This document shows positions 1 through 5,572 of a stretch of DNA of 5,572 bases, piece by piece; within the stretch, counting starts at the first letter, position 1; each line of letters opens with the position of its first letter. Under the pieces are notes generated by a model. That model had not been told where the DNA came from, made no database searches, and worked only from the letters and a program-made list of their open reading frames with translations. Source of the stretch: CAYSLA01 sp964431685 (GTDB taxonomy: Bacteria > Armatimonadota > UBA5829); assembly GCA_964431685.1 (NCBI GenBank), contig CAYSLA010000205.1, positions 1 through 5,572 of the forward strand, given 5' to 3'. Position numbers and translations under genes: made by a program.

Positions 1-1485
1 TGCCACACACTGCCTGCCGTTGACGAATACTTCCACAACGCTCTTGTCGATGAATACTCTCAGCTTCAGAGGCTCATCCGGACTCAGATAAACCGGTGCC
101 GTCTCGACTCGGGATAATGCGTCCGGCAGCTCGGATGAATAGGAAGAGTCTATCGTGATGAGGCTATCGCAGGTGTCGTACCATTTGCTCATGTCAGAAA
201 GCTTGTCCCAACCCACAAACCTCTCCCAGTTCTGAAAACCTCGCTGTCTGTAGAACGCAATCCTGGTGTATTCCTCTTTGCCGGGGGAGCGCAGGACATT
301 CAGCTCGATCAACGGCGAGTTGCCCGGATCAATCTCCGCATCAATCTCCAGAGCATTACCCCCGATACCGTCGAGCACGACTTCCTTGTTGGCTTGAAGA
401 ATCATCGAACCTGTTTGGCGATGGTCATAGCGCAGCGACTCGGTGTCTCCGGCGGGTTCCATCAGAAGATCGTCTTTGCCTGAAACTGTAAGACGGCGAG
501 GCAGGTTCATTATCTGGTCCCAGCCTGTTGTCGGCTTGCCGTCATTTATGTTGAAGATGGCGACCACTCCGCCTCTGCCGTCCGGAGTCGCTGAAGGAGC
601 GTGCACACCTCCGGGCGACCACGAACCGAAATTGAACCGTCCACCGTTGCTGACAACAAACTTATCTCGCTCTTTGTCGTAATCACCGATCAAATACTTC
701 CCACCGCTCATATGGCTGAAGTGCAACAGGATATGCCGGTCGCCTATCGGCCAGAAATACGGGCATGCACCATCATCACCTACCAACCCAAACAAGTCCT
801 CTTCGCAGAAGGGATGCAGATACTCCCAGTTGATAAGGTCCGGAGAACGGAACAGAAATTCTGCCCTGGTCTTTCTTCCACTGGATTTGTGCGGAAGACT
901 GCCGCCCGAGAGAGAGTAGTAGATTCCATCCTTTTTCCAGATGCACGGATCGAATACACTGTATGGTAACGGTGACCCGTCAGTGCTCTTGGCCGGTATG
1001 ACCGCTCCACCCGACAGCTTCTTCCAGTTCAATAGCAGCGGATCGTCGGAGACAGCTATCATATTGCCTACCTGCGTTCCGTGGTACATGGCTATTACTC
1101 GGCTGTCTTCTACAAGAGTGGCTCCGGAGAAACAGCATTGCTCAGGATCAGGATAGATGGCATATGGCAGATCTTGCCAGTGTATCAGGTCTTCGCTGAC
1201 TGCGTGCCCCCAGTGTACGCGCTTATCCTCCGGCGGAAACCCCTGATAGAACAGATGCCATCGTCCATGCCAGAAACAGAGGCCATTGGGGTCGTTAAGC
1301 GAACTCTCCGGGCTGACGAAATGATAGAGTGGGCGATATGGATCTGCGGCGAGCGCCGTTCTCGAATCAGCAAACCGCTGCAATAGCGGATTTGCTGCGA
1401 GTTGCTCCTGCTGCACACTGAGGTCATTCGAGAATTCAAACCACGGAACTTTGGATTTGCGACTGTGATCTTCACCGGTGCTCAT
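1..1485 (-). CDS. GH32-like glycoside hydrolase (beta-fructosidase fold), 3' end outside window
   Basis: 495 codons from ATG at 1485 run open to the window edge; probably only a few tens of residues are missing. GH32 enzymes (invertase, levanase) cleave beta-fructosides with a five-bladed beta-propeller followed by a beta-sandwich. Seen here: SLNDPNG (residues 62-68, Asp65 at the nucleophile position), FYQGF (79-83), WGHAVSEDLIHW (92-103), FSGA (119-122), VFDPCIW (177-183, Asp179 at the stabiliser position of RDP), LPRRLTV (328-334) and the C-terminal sandwich motif VFIDKSVVEVFVNG (477-490). The family's EC motif reads GACPYFW (239-245), so the usual acid/base Glu is Ala240. The Trp and Met before NDPNG and the Arg of RDP are also absent. 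No signal peptide is visible, so it is probably cytoplasmic. The start is supported by GGGAG at 1492-1496, six bases upstream. It lies 32 bases after the beta-helix gene and is probably cotranscribed. The fold assignment is firm; fructosidase activity is not. Confidence -1.
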   Translation of the reverse strand, partial: MSTGEDHSRKSKVPWFEFSNDLSVQQEQLAANPLLQRFADSRTALAADPYRPLYHFVSPESSLNDPNGLCFWHGRWHLFYQGFPPEDKRVHWGHAVSEDLIHWQDLPYAIYPDPEQCCFSGATLVEDSRVIAMYHGTQVGNMIAVSDDPLLLNWKKLSGGAVIPAKSTDGSPLPYSVFDPCIWKKDGIYYSLSGGSLPHKSSGRKTRAEFLFRSPDLINWEYLHPFCEEDLFGLVGDDGACPYFWPIGDRHILLHFSHMSGGKYLIGDYDKERDKFVVSNGGRFNFGSWSPGGVHAPSATPDGRGGVVAIFNINDGKPTTGWDQIMNLPRRLTVSGKDDLLMEPAGDTESLRYDHRQTGSMILQANKEVVLDGIGGNALEIDAEIDPGNSPLIELNVLRSPGKEEYTRIAFYRQRGFQNWERFVGWDKLSDMSKWYDTCDSLITIDSSYSSELPDALSRVETAPVYLSPDEPLKLRVFIDKSVVEVFVNGRQCVA

Positions 1486-1517
1486 TGTATGCTCCCTTTA
1501 TAGCGCTGTCCAGCCGA

Positions 1518-3749
1518 TCAAACCCCCGGCAACTTCCTGCGGTATCCATCAGTATACAGCCCGATCTCGTCGAATGGAATAGGCTGGAAACTCGGCCGAT
1601 TCCAGAGCTGCGAATCCTGCAGAGTCGAGAAGTCGCCATCCATCAAGTCGGCAAACCCCGGGTTTCCGGTGGTGACCCAGTTGTCTATAAGATCATTGCA
1701 TTCGGAGTTGCGCAGAGTGAACTCGCCACAGTTGAGAACTACATTTCTCCAGACGCTGTTGCTGTTGTTGTTCTCATAGAGATGAGCCAGTTCAGGATAG
1801 CGCGTTGAGTGGGGCGGCTGAGCCATGTCAATGGTCTCGGTATAGTCTTTCTGGTGTTTGTCGAGGAAGTCCGTCCAATACTCCGTTGTCCAGGGCGAAA
1901 AACTGACCGCGGCCTTGCACTCGACAAAGACGTTGTTCTCAACTATGTTGTCCTTGCCGCCGTGTATCTGAACTCCGCCGAATGTGCCGTCCGCGCAACG
2001 AACGAATACGTTGCCGTAGATCAGCACGCCGCTGATCGCATCGTCCAGTCGAATCCCCGCCTGACCGCATCCAAGACCGTTGCCCATGTCGTGCCAATAG
2101 TTGTAACGGAATACGTTTCCGCGGAAAGTCGGGTTGCCGAAGCTGTCCGATCCGCCCTGGTCATCGGAGTCGCGCAAGACGCTGTGAACCTCGTTGAGCT
2201 CGATGATATGGTCATTCCCGTCGACCCGCATTGCACTGCTGCCTGAGTCGTGGAAGTCGCAATGGGCGATGCGATTGCCTACTCCGGTAAGAGCCACAGC
2301 CGGTGTGTACGTATGGTCGATTCGTGAGAAATGGTGGATGTGGCAGTTCTCGACAAAATGGCCTCCCGGAGTCAGCGTCTTGCGGTCGCCGCCTGCAACG
2401 ACGGTCCCTCCCCGCCCCAGAGTGTGGATGTCGCAGCTCAGGATTCCATGGTTCGCGCCACCCAGGATCTCCACTCCGTTGCCGCCGAACTTGCGCACCG
2501 TGCAGCCGGCCAACAGGCAGGATTCGCCGTTCCTGATAATGATCGCGTCACCGCGGCCGTTCTCCCACAGCAGCCCCTCAAACGACACGTGCGACACGGT
2601 GTTCAGTTCCAACACAGGTTTCTCGAGCATCGGGATTTCAAGGACAGCCTCGCTCGGGTCGGATGGCGGGTAGAAGTACAGAACGCCATTTGTCCGGTCG
2701 AGGTACCATTCGCCGGGACTGTCTATCTCGCACAGCAGGTTTACGGCGCAGAACCGTTGGCCTTTCCGGTATCCGTACGTGTGGAACGGAGGCGCCAGCC
2801 TTATCTCCTTGCGGTCGGTGTCGATTGATTCAACCTTCTCGTACGAATCGGCCCAGTCCCAGAACCAGTAACCGTATAGCCAGGCGTCCTTCTCGTCTTT
2901 CCATCGCGCCGGACGGTCTCCGCCGTACTTGAAATTGCCCTTGGTGCTGCCAATCAGACCGTGTATCTCCTTGCCGTCTAACTCCAGCACATCGTCAATC
3001 TCCACATACCCTTCGTTTGGCCAGCGTGAGATCGGCATAGGCTGGTTGTCAAAGTAGAGCTCCAGCAGCGGATGAGTCTTGAATCCGCGTCCACTGGAAA
3101 ATCCGCCGGGCTCAAATGTCCCGAGATCGGTTATCCCCTGACCCTTAAGATCGGCGCACTGGACCTCCCCACGAGCTTCCTCGGGCAGCCGAGCAAGAAT
3201 AGCGTCGTCCTTGACCGGCTCGAAGCCACTAATGCGTCTACCCGCATTGAACCGCGGCGCAGCCCCCTCCTCCGCCCGGTAGACAATTGGAGCGTCCTCT
3301 GTGCCGGAATCCTGCTGGGTGAGTTGGAATGTGTCAGCAACTTTGTACTCGCCATCGCCGATCAGGACCGTAACACCGCCGTCGCTCAGCGGCCCTCTTG
3401 CCTTGAGAGCGCGTATCTCGTCGCGTGCGCGCTCAATAGTGGTGAATGGACTGTCTTTTGTGCCACGGTTCGTGTCATCGCCGTCGACCGCTACGTGCAG
3501 AGTGACGCTCGGCGCGGGTCGTTGGGGACGCTGCACGCGGCTGGCTTGTGGGTCACGAGCAGGCAGACCGGCACGGAGACGCTCAATCTCGCGAATACGC
3601 TCATCTGCTTCCTTCGCGTGGTGCGCAGGACCGCCCTCAATGGCCTTTACCTGCTCATAAGCGGCCTTGGCTCCGCGGTAGTCTCCGATGCGCGTGTTGC
3701 ATTGGGCTACGCACATCTGCGCGAGACTGCGCCACTCCGCGGGTGCGTG
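1518..3749 (-). CDS. Right-handed parallel beta-helix protein with N-terminal TPR-like segment, 5' end lost in assembly gap
   Basis: 743 residues are visible, ending with TGA at 1520-1518; the start lies inside or beyond the N run. Numbering from the gap, residues 1-55 resemble a TPR hairpin (GDYRGAKAAYEQVKA at 22-36). A charged, Pro/Arg-rich linker follows, then at about 83-115 the entry motif of glycan-active beta-helix proteins (HVAVDGDDTNRGT, PFTTIERARDEIRALK). SRWPNEGY (241-248) is also typical of these proteins. Irregular beta-helix coils rich in Asn, Gly and His fill about 380-690, for example GVQIHGGKDNIVENNVF (592-608). Acidic clusters RDSDDQGG (526-533) and IRLDD (566-570) are candidate catalytic Asp positions. 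The protein ends with EIGLYTDGYR. The family acts on plant-type or complex polysaccharides. The closest CAZy family that comes to mind is GH141 (fucosidase/xylanase), but that is from memory. It is followed by the GH32-like gene. No signal peptide can be assessed because the N-terminus is missing. Confidence -1.
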   Translation of the reverse strand, partial: HAPAEWRSLAQMCVAQCNTRIGDYRGAKAAYEQVKAIEGGPAHHAKEADERIREIERLRAGLPARDPQASRVQRPQRPAPSVTLHVAVDGDDTNRGTKDSPFTTIERARDEIRALKARGPLSDGGVTVLIGDGEYKVADTFQLTQQDSGTEDAPIVYRAEEGAAPRFNAGRRISGFEPVKDDAILARLPEEARGEVQCADLKGQGITDLGTFEPGGFSSGRGFKTHPLLELYFDNQPMPISRWPNEGYVEIDDVLELDGKEIHGLIGSTKGNFKYGGDRPARWKDEKDAWLYGYWFWDWADSYEKVESIDTDRKEIRLAPPFHTYGYRKGQRFCAVNLLCEIDSPGEWYLDRTNGVLYFYPPSDPSEAVLEIPMLEKPVLELNTVSHVSFEGLLWENGRGDAIIIRNGESCLLAGCTVRKFGGNGVEILGGANHGILSCDIHTLGRGGTVVAGGDRKTLTPGGHFVENCHIHHFSRIDHTYTPAVALTGVGNRIAHCDFHDSGSSAMRVDGNDHIIELNEVHSVLRDSDDQGGSDSFGNPTFRGNVFRYNYWHDMGNGLGCGQAGIRLDDAISGVLIYGNVFVRCADGTFGGVQIHGGKDNIVENNVFVECKAAVSFSPWTTEYWTDFLDKHQKDYTETIDMAQPPHSTRYPELAHLYENNNSNSVWRNVVLNCGEFTLRNSECNDLIDNWVTTGNPGFADLMDGDFSTLQDSQLWNRPSFQPIPFDEIGLYTDGYRRKLPGV

Positions 3750-3849
3750 NNNNNNNNNNNNNNNNNNNNNNNNNNNNNNNNNNNNNNNNNNNNNNNNNNN
3801 NNNNNNNNNNNNNNNNNNNNNNNNNNNNNNNNNNNNNNNNNNNNNNNNN
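3750..3849. other. Assembly gap, exactly 100 N
   Basis: One uninterrupted run of 100 N, the usual placeholder for a scaffold gap of unknown length. The right side stops inside pyruvate kinase at its catalytic Lys; the left side begins inside the beta-helix protein. A full pyruvate kinase of about 470 residues would need roughly 750 further bases, and the beta-helix gene needs its own start, so the true gap is almost certainly longer than 100 bases and may hide other genes. The two flanking reading frames happen to be in phase across the N run, which creates a false fusion. Confidence -1.
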
Positions 3850-4502
3850 ATCTTGGCGATTACGGGCGCAGTCCTACCCACTTCTTCCATCACGCGGTGG
3901 ATTGGCTTTATGTCCTCCGCGGATCGCACGAATGAGCTCGCTATCCAGTCAACTCCGTTTTCCAGTCCGAACCTTAGGTTCGTCAGGTCCTTTTCAGTAA
4001 CTCCCGCCATCGTGAGGGGCAGCCCGGGTACTGCGAATCCCTTGGACGAGAATATCTCCCCACCCACATTCACACGGGTGATCACATCGGTCTCAGTGGC
4101 TGAGAGCACCTTGAGCTCAATCTTTGCGTCGTCCAGGTATATGAGTTGGCCCTTTCTTACCTGGCTTACGATTTCGGGGAAAGGCAGTGAGGCTTCGGTG
4201 GAGCTGCCGTCGATATCCGCGGTGGTGAACCTGAACTCCTGGCCTGCGACGAGTTTCGCGGGCTGGTTGGTTATTCTGCCGATGCGCAGCTTTGGCCCTG
4301 ACAAGTCTTGAAGAATCGCGACTGGCCTGCCGAGTTTGGTCGATACTCGGCGGATCGTCTCGATGACCTTCAGGTGGTCCTCGCAGGTTCCGTGCGAGAA
4401 GTTCAGCCTCGCGACATTCATCCCCGCCCTAATCAGTCGATCTATCATAGATGGCGAGTTGGTCGCCGGTCCTATGGTGCACACAATCTTTGTTTTGCGC
4501 AT
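3850..4502 (-). CDS. pyk: Pyruvate kinase, N-terminal 217 codons (3' part lost in gap)
   Basis: Pyruvate kinase converts phosphoenolpyruvate and ADP to pyruvate and ATP, the last step of glycolysis, in the cytoplasm. The product opens with the family N-terminus MRKTKIVCTIGPATNS, then AGMNVARLNFSHG (26-38) with the substrate/cation-site residues Arg32, Asn34 and Ser36. DLSGPKLRIG (66-75) carries Asp66, Lys71 and Arg73. The B-domain lid spans about 72-167, with DDAKIELKV where DDG is usual. Barrel residues GLENGVDWIASSFVRS follow, and the sequence stops at VIAK, whose Lys217 corresponds to the catalytic Lys of E. coli PykF. Another 250 or so residues, including the rest of the barrel and the C-terminal domain, are missing. 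I chose ATG at 4502 because it matches the family N-terminus, has GGAGAG at 4510-4515 seven bases upstream, and lies below a TATAAT box. The frame stays open upstream to 4643, but that start lies inside tRNA-His and the Met at 4550 lies upstream of the promoter. Confidence -1.
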
Positions 4503-4509
4503 CGGCAGA

Positions 4510-4515
4510 CTCTCC
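4510..4515 (-). promoter_or_regulatory. Ribosome binding site of pyk
   Basis: GGAGAG on the minus strand, seven bases before ATG at 4502. It decides the pyk start against the in-frame upstream Met codons at 4550 and 4643. Confidence -1.
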
Positions 4516-4536
4516 AGTGGTCCGGATTCTTCCAAG

Positions 4537-4545
4537 ATTATACCA
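4537..4545 (-). promoter_or_regulatory. Extended -10 promoter for pyk
   Basis: TGGTATAAT on the minus strand is a perfect consensus -10 hexamer (4542-4537) preceded by the TGn extension. No good -35 is present at 16-18 bases because that position is taken by the hairpin at 4559-4586, which fits a promoter driven by the extended -10. Transcription would begin near 4530, giving a leader of about 28 bases before the pyk ATG. The call is from sequence only. Confidence -1.
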
Positions 4546-4558
4546 CTCATACGCACAA

Positions 4559-4586
4559 ACAGCACCGGCCGCTGGGCCGGTGCTGT
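4559..4586 (-). terminator. Probable intrinsic terminator after the tRNA genes
   Basis: A perfect 12-bp inverted repeat (ACAGCACCGGCC / GGCCGGTGCTGT) with a 4-base loop lies 12 bases after the CCA end of tRNA-His and 16 bases before the pyk -10 box. On the minus strand it is followed by TTTGTG, a weak U tract, so termination efficiency is uncertain. On the plus strand no T run follows, so it is unlikely to serve that direction. Its place between the tRNA operon and the pyk promoter suggests it insulates the two. Confidence -1.
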
Positions 4587-4598
4587 CTGCAAATTGTA

Positions 4599-4676
4599 TG
4601 GGGCGAGAAAAGGGACTCGAACCCTCGGCCTCCAGGGCCACAACCTGGCGCTCTAACCACCTGAGCTACTCCCGCC
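4599..4676 (-). tRNA. tRNA-His (anticodon GTG)
   Basis: A full cloverleaf can be folded. The acceptor stem GCGGGAG pairs with TTCTCGC with G-U wobbles, the D stem is GCTC/GAGC, and the anticodon stem CCAGG/CCTGG encloses loop TTGTGGC with anticodon GTG. The T arm is GAGGG-TTCGAGT-CCCTT. An extra 5' G at 4676 faces discriminator C73 at 4602, the G-1:C73 pair that is the identity signature of histidine tRNA. CCA is encoded at 4601-4599. The body without G-1 is 77 nt including CCA. It lies six bases after tRNA-Arg and is probably cotranscribed with it. Confidence -1.
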
Positions 4677-4682
4677 ATAATC

Positions 4683-4758
<76 letters not shown>

Positions 4759-4907
4759 ACAAAAAACGCTATATATAGTGCCTGCTACTCTCGCCAGACA
4801 CTAGATATGGTGCCAAGACATCTGTGTCTTGACAAACGAATCAGTTGCTGTCATGAGCACTCTCTCCCGGTGGGAGTTAGTTGCTCTATGCTCAACTGCA
4901 ACATAAT

Positions 4908-4937
4908 AATATAGCACGTTTTGAGCGTGTGAGTCAA
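4908..4937 (-). promoter_or_regulatory. Sigma-70-like promoter candidate directed at the tRNA genes
   Basis: TTGACT (4937-4932) and TATATT (4913-4908) on the minus strand, each one base from consensus, are separated by 18 bases. Transcription would start near 4901 and give a leader of roughly 140 bases before tRNA-Arg, long for a tRNA transcript. The spacer contains a small inverted repeat, CACG-CTCAAAA-CGTG. The nearer TATATATA at 4777-4770 has no matching -35, so this is the better promoter candidate. Confidence -1.
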
Positions 4938-5041
4938 TCTGGCGTAGGTCGCATCTCGAAGTAATATGGTGCTTTGGCAGATAATCCCTTGGCGCTGTTG
5001 TACATTGTTCTCTAAGCAGGTACAGCGTTTCGCAGAGCCAG

Positions 5042-5085
5042 TACTCACAATTAGTGAGTATACCGAGTATGCAGAAACCACCCAA
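5042..5085 (-). promoter_or_regulatory. Promoter-like element overlapped by a 7-bp dyad (possible operator)
   Basis: On the minus strand TTGGGT (5085-5080) and TATACT (5062-5057) are spaced by 17 bases. A perfect dyad, TACTCAC-TAATT-GTGAGTA (5060-5042), starts inside the -10 and covers the expected start of transcription, where a repressor would bind. The -35 matches consensus at only three positions. No clear gene follows other than the tRNA leader. It could instead be an RNA hairpin after the small reading frame ending at 5098, but no U tract follows. Confidence -1.
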
Positions 5086-5097
5086 TCGATCAAAGGT

Positions 5098-5211
5098 TCA
5101 CGAACCCCCAGGGCGCACCAGGGCAACTCCCGATTCAATCTCGTTGCCATACACATCCACGCTCCGGATGGTGCCGCTGTGTATTTCGATTACTGCGAAA
5201 CTGCTGCTCAT
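5098..5211 (-). CDS. Possible 37-aa small protein, unrecognised
   Basis: ATG at 5211 to TGA at 5098, 37 residues. It begins MSSSFAVIEIHSG and ends ESGVALVRPGGS. GGGAG at 5219-5223, seven bases upstream, is the same ribosome binding core used by the GH32-like gene. A TATACAAT stretch at 5247-5240 could serve as a -10. The alternating hydrophobic pattern (FAVIEI, IRSVDVYG, GVALV) suggests two or three short beta strands; there is no signal peptide or membrane segment. I do not recognise the family. It lies 91 bases after the partial gene at 5303 and could be cotranscribed with it. A chance reading frame cannot be excluded. Confidence -1.
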   Translation of the reverse strand: MSSSFAVIEIHSGTIRSVDVYGNEIESGVALVRPGGS

Positions 5212-5302
5212 TGTCGTGCTCCCGGCAGATGTTCTAATGATTGTATACCCGGAAAGTAATCCTCAAAGGAAGATGTCCGACCGCCGAATCCGTGAGGCAG
5301 TT

Positions 5303-5572
5303 CTATTCCGCCTGCGCAAATATGTCTCGTTCAACAGCCAACGTAACTTCCCCCAATCCATTCCAGGGCTGCTCCAGCCCTTCGATTGCCCATCTGTGGT
5401 TATAGATGGCAACCTTTGGACCTTCAGACCTAGGCGAACGGGTCCGCAAGTACTGCTGCATATCATCGACCAGATGCCTATCCTGCGCCATTCTCCTCTT
5501 GATTAGGTCGAACCCGTAGTCCCTGTTCAGGATGTTCTTGAGCCAATACAGAAAGTTGCTTTCACCGGCAGC
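5303..5572 (-). CDS. C-terminal 89 codons of an unrecognised protein, 5' end outside window
   Basis: The frame is open from the right edge to TAG at 5303. The visible part starts AAGESNFLYWLKNILNRDYG, continues through a charged, probably helical stretch (IKRRMAQDRHLVDDMQQYLR), then AIYNHRWAIEGLEQPWNG, and ends RDIFAQAE. Strand and composition agree with the neighbouring genes, and plus-strand frames over the same bases look like shadows (Pro/Ser/Arg-rich, no ribosome binding site). Met at 5491 sits only one or two bases after a GGAG, too close for a normal start, so the gene most likely begins outside the window. No membrane segment or recognised motif is visible, and I give no function. Confidence -1.
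   Translation of the reverse strand, partial: AAGESNFLYWLKNILNRDYGFDLIKRRMAQDRHLVDDMQQYLRTRSPRSEGPKVAIYNHRWAIEGLEQPWNGLGEVTLAVERDIFAQAE

Larger units (their letters stand above)
4759..5097 (-). other. Intergenic leader upstream of the tRNA pair
   Basis: No ordinary gene is seen in this 339-base stretch. On the minus strand it contains a dyad over a promoter-like -10 (5042-5062) and an imperfect hairpin, CGCTGT...ACAGCG with an inner GTAC pair (4993-5027). A promoter-like TTGACT/TATATT pair lies at 4937-4908. It is followed by a 17-codon reading frame (4854-4801, product MTATDSFVKTQMSWHHI) preceded by GGGAGAGAG, with a perfect 7-bp hairpin (4814-4831) inside it. TATATATA then T6 (4777-4761) lie directly before tRNA-Arg. 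The small frame is too short to call a gene from sequence alone. The region is best read as the 5' leader and promoter zone of the tRNAs. Confidence -1.

Noticed and set aside
3072..3935. 287-codon plus-strand frame through the gap
   Set aside because: Antisense shadow of the beta-helix and pyruvate kinase genes, kept open partly by the N run.
4503..4643. N-terminal extension of pyruvate kinase starting at 4643 or 4550
   Set aside because: It is translated from tRNA-His, the hairpin and the promoter region. The family N-terminus and a ribosome binding site sit at 4502.
4759..4937. T-box riboswitch upstream of the tRNAs
   Set aside because: No T-box core sequence (TGGNACCGCG-like) is present and the downstream genes are tRNAs, not a synthetase or amino-acid gene.
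4934..5005. 23-codon minus-strand frame starting MYNSAKGLSAKAP
   Set aside because: Only a weak AGAG precedes its ATG, it overlaps the promoter-like -35 at 4932-4937, and nothing supports translation.
4801..5156. Overlapping minus-strand frames of 94 and 101 codons upstream of the tRNAs
   Set aside because: Cys/His/Thr-rich without recognisable motifs and overlapping each other; the region looks like regulatory DNA.
5054..5506. 150-codon plus-strand frame opposite the right-end gene
   Set aside because: It is antisense to the better minus-strand frame, rich in Pro/Ser/Arg, and has no ribosome binding site.

Overview
The window reads almost entirely on the minus strand. It looks like a piece of a draft or metagenome-assembled bacterial genome, because it contains a run of exactly 100 N (3750-3849), the conventional placeholder for a gap of unknown size. 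Intact tRNAs with encoded CCA ends, GGGAG/GGAGAG ribosome binding sites and sigma-70-like TATAAT boxes point to a bacterium. A large beta-helix carbohydrate-active protein paired with a divergent GH32-like protein is reminiscent of polysaccharide-degrading phyla such as Armatimonadota, Planctomycetota or Lentisphaerota. That placement is inference only.

In the order of transcription (right to left): 5572-5303 is the C-terminal 89 codons of an unrecognised protein whose start lies outside the window. A 544-base stretch (5302-4759) follows with no ordinary gene. It holds a possible 37-aa small protein with a good ribosome binding site (5211-5098), a promoter-like element overlapped by a 7-bp dyad (5085-5042), and a stronger promoter-like pair (4937-4908) pointing at the tRNAs. 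Next are tRNA-Arg(TCT) (4758-4683) and tRNA-His(GTG) (4676-4599), a 12-bp hairpin probably ending the tRNA transcript (4586-4559), an extended -10 promoter (4545-4537), and the first 217 codons of pyruvate kinase (pyk, 4502-3850), which runs into the assembly gap at its catalytic lysine.

On the other side of the gap, 3749-1518 is a 5'-truncated protein with a TPR-like segment followed by a right-handed parallel beta-helix glycan-active domain. After 32 bases comes a GH32-like (beta-fructosidase fold) gene (1485-1) that runs off the left edge. The last two genes form an operon-like pair of carbohydrate-active proteins.

Two cautions for the reader. An unbroken reading frame runs through the N run from 4643 to 1518 and gives a false 1041-residue fusion of tRNA sequence, pyruvate kinase and beta-helix protein; these are separate genes. 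The gap must also be longer than 100 bp if pyk is intact, because about 250 residues of it are missing. The most interesting biology seen is the GH32-like protein, which keeps the nucleophile motif NDPNG but has Ala where the family's acid/base Glu normally sits, and the small-ORF/regulatory stretch upstream of the tRNAs. I did not find a clearly new system.
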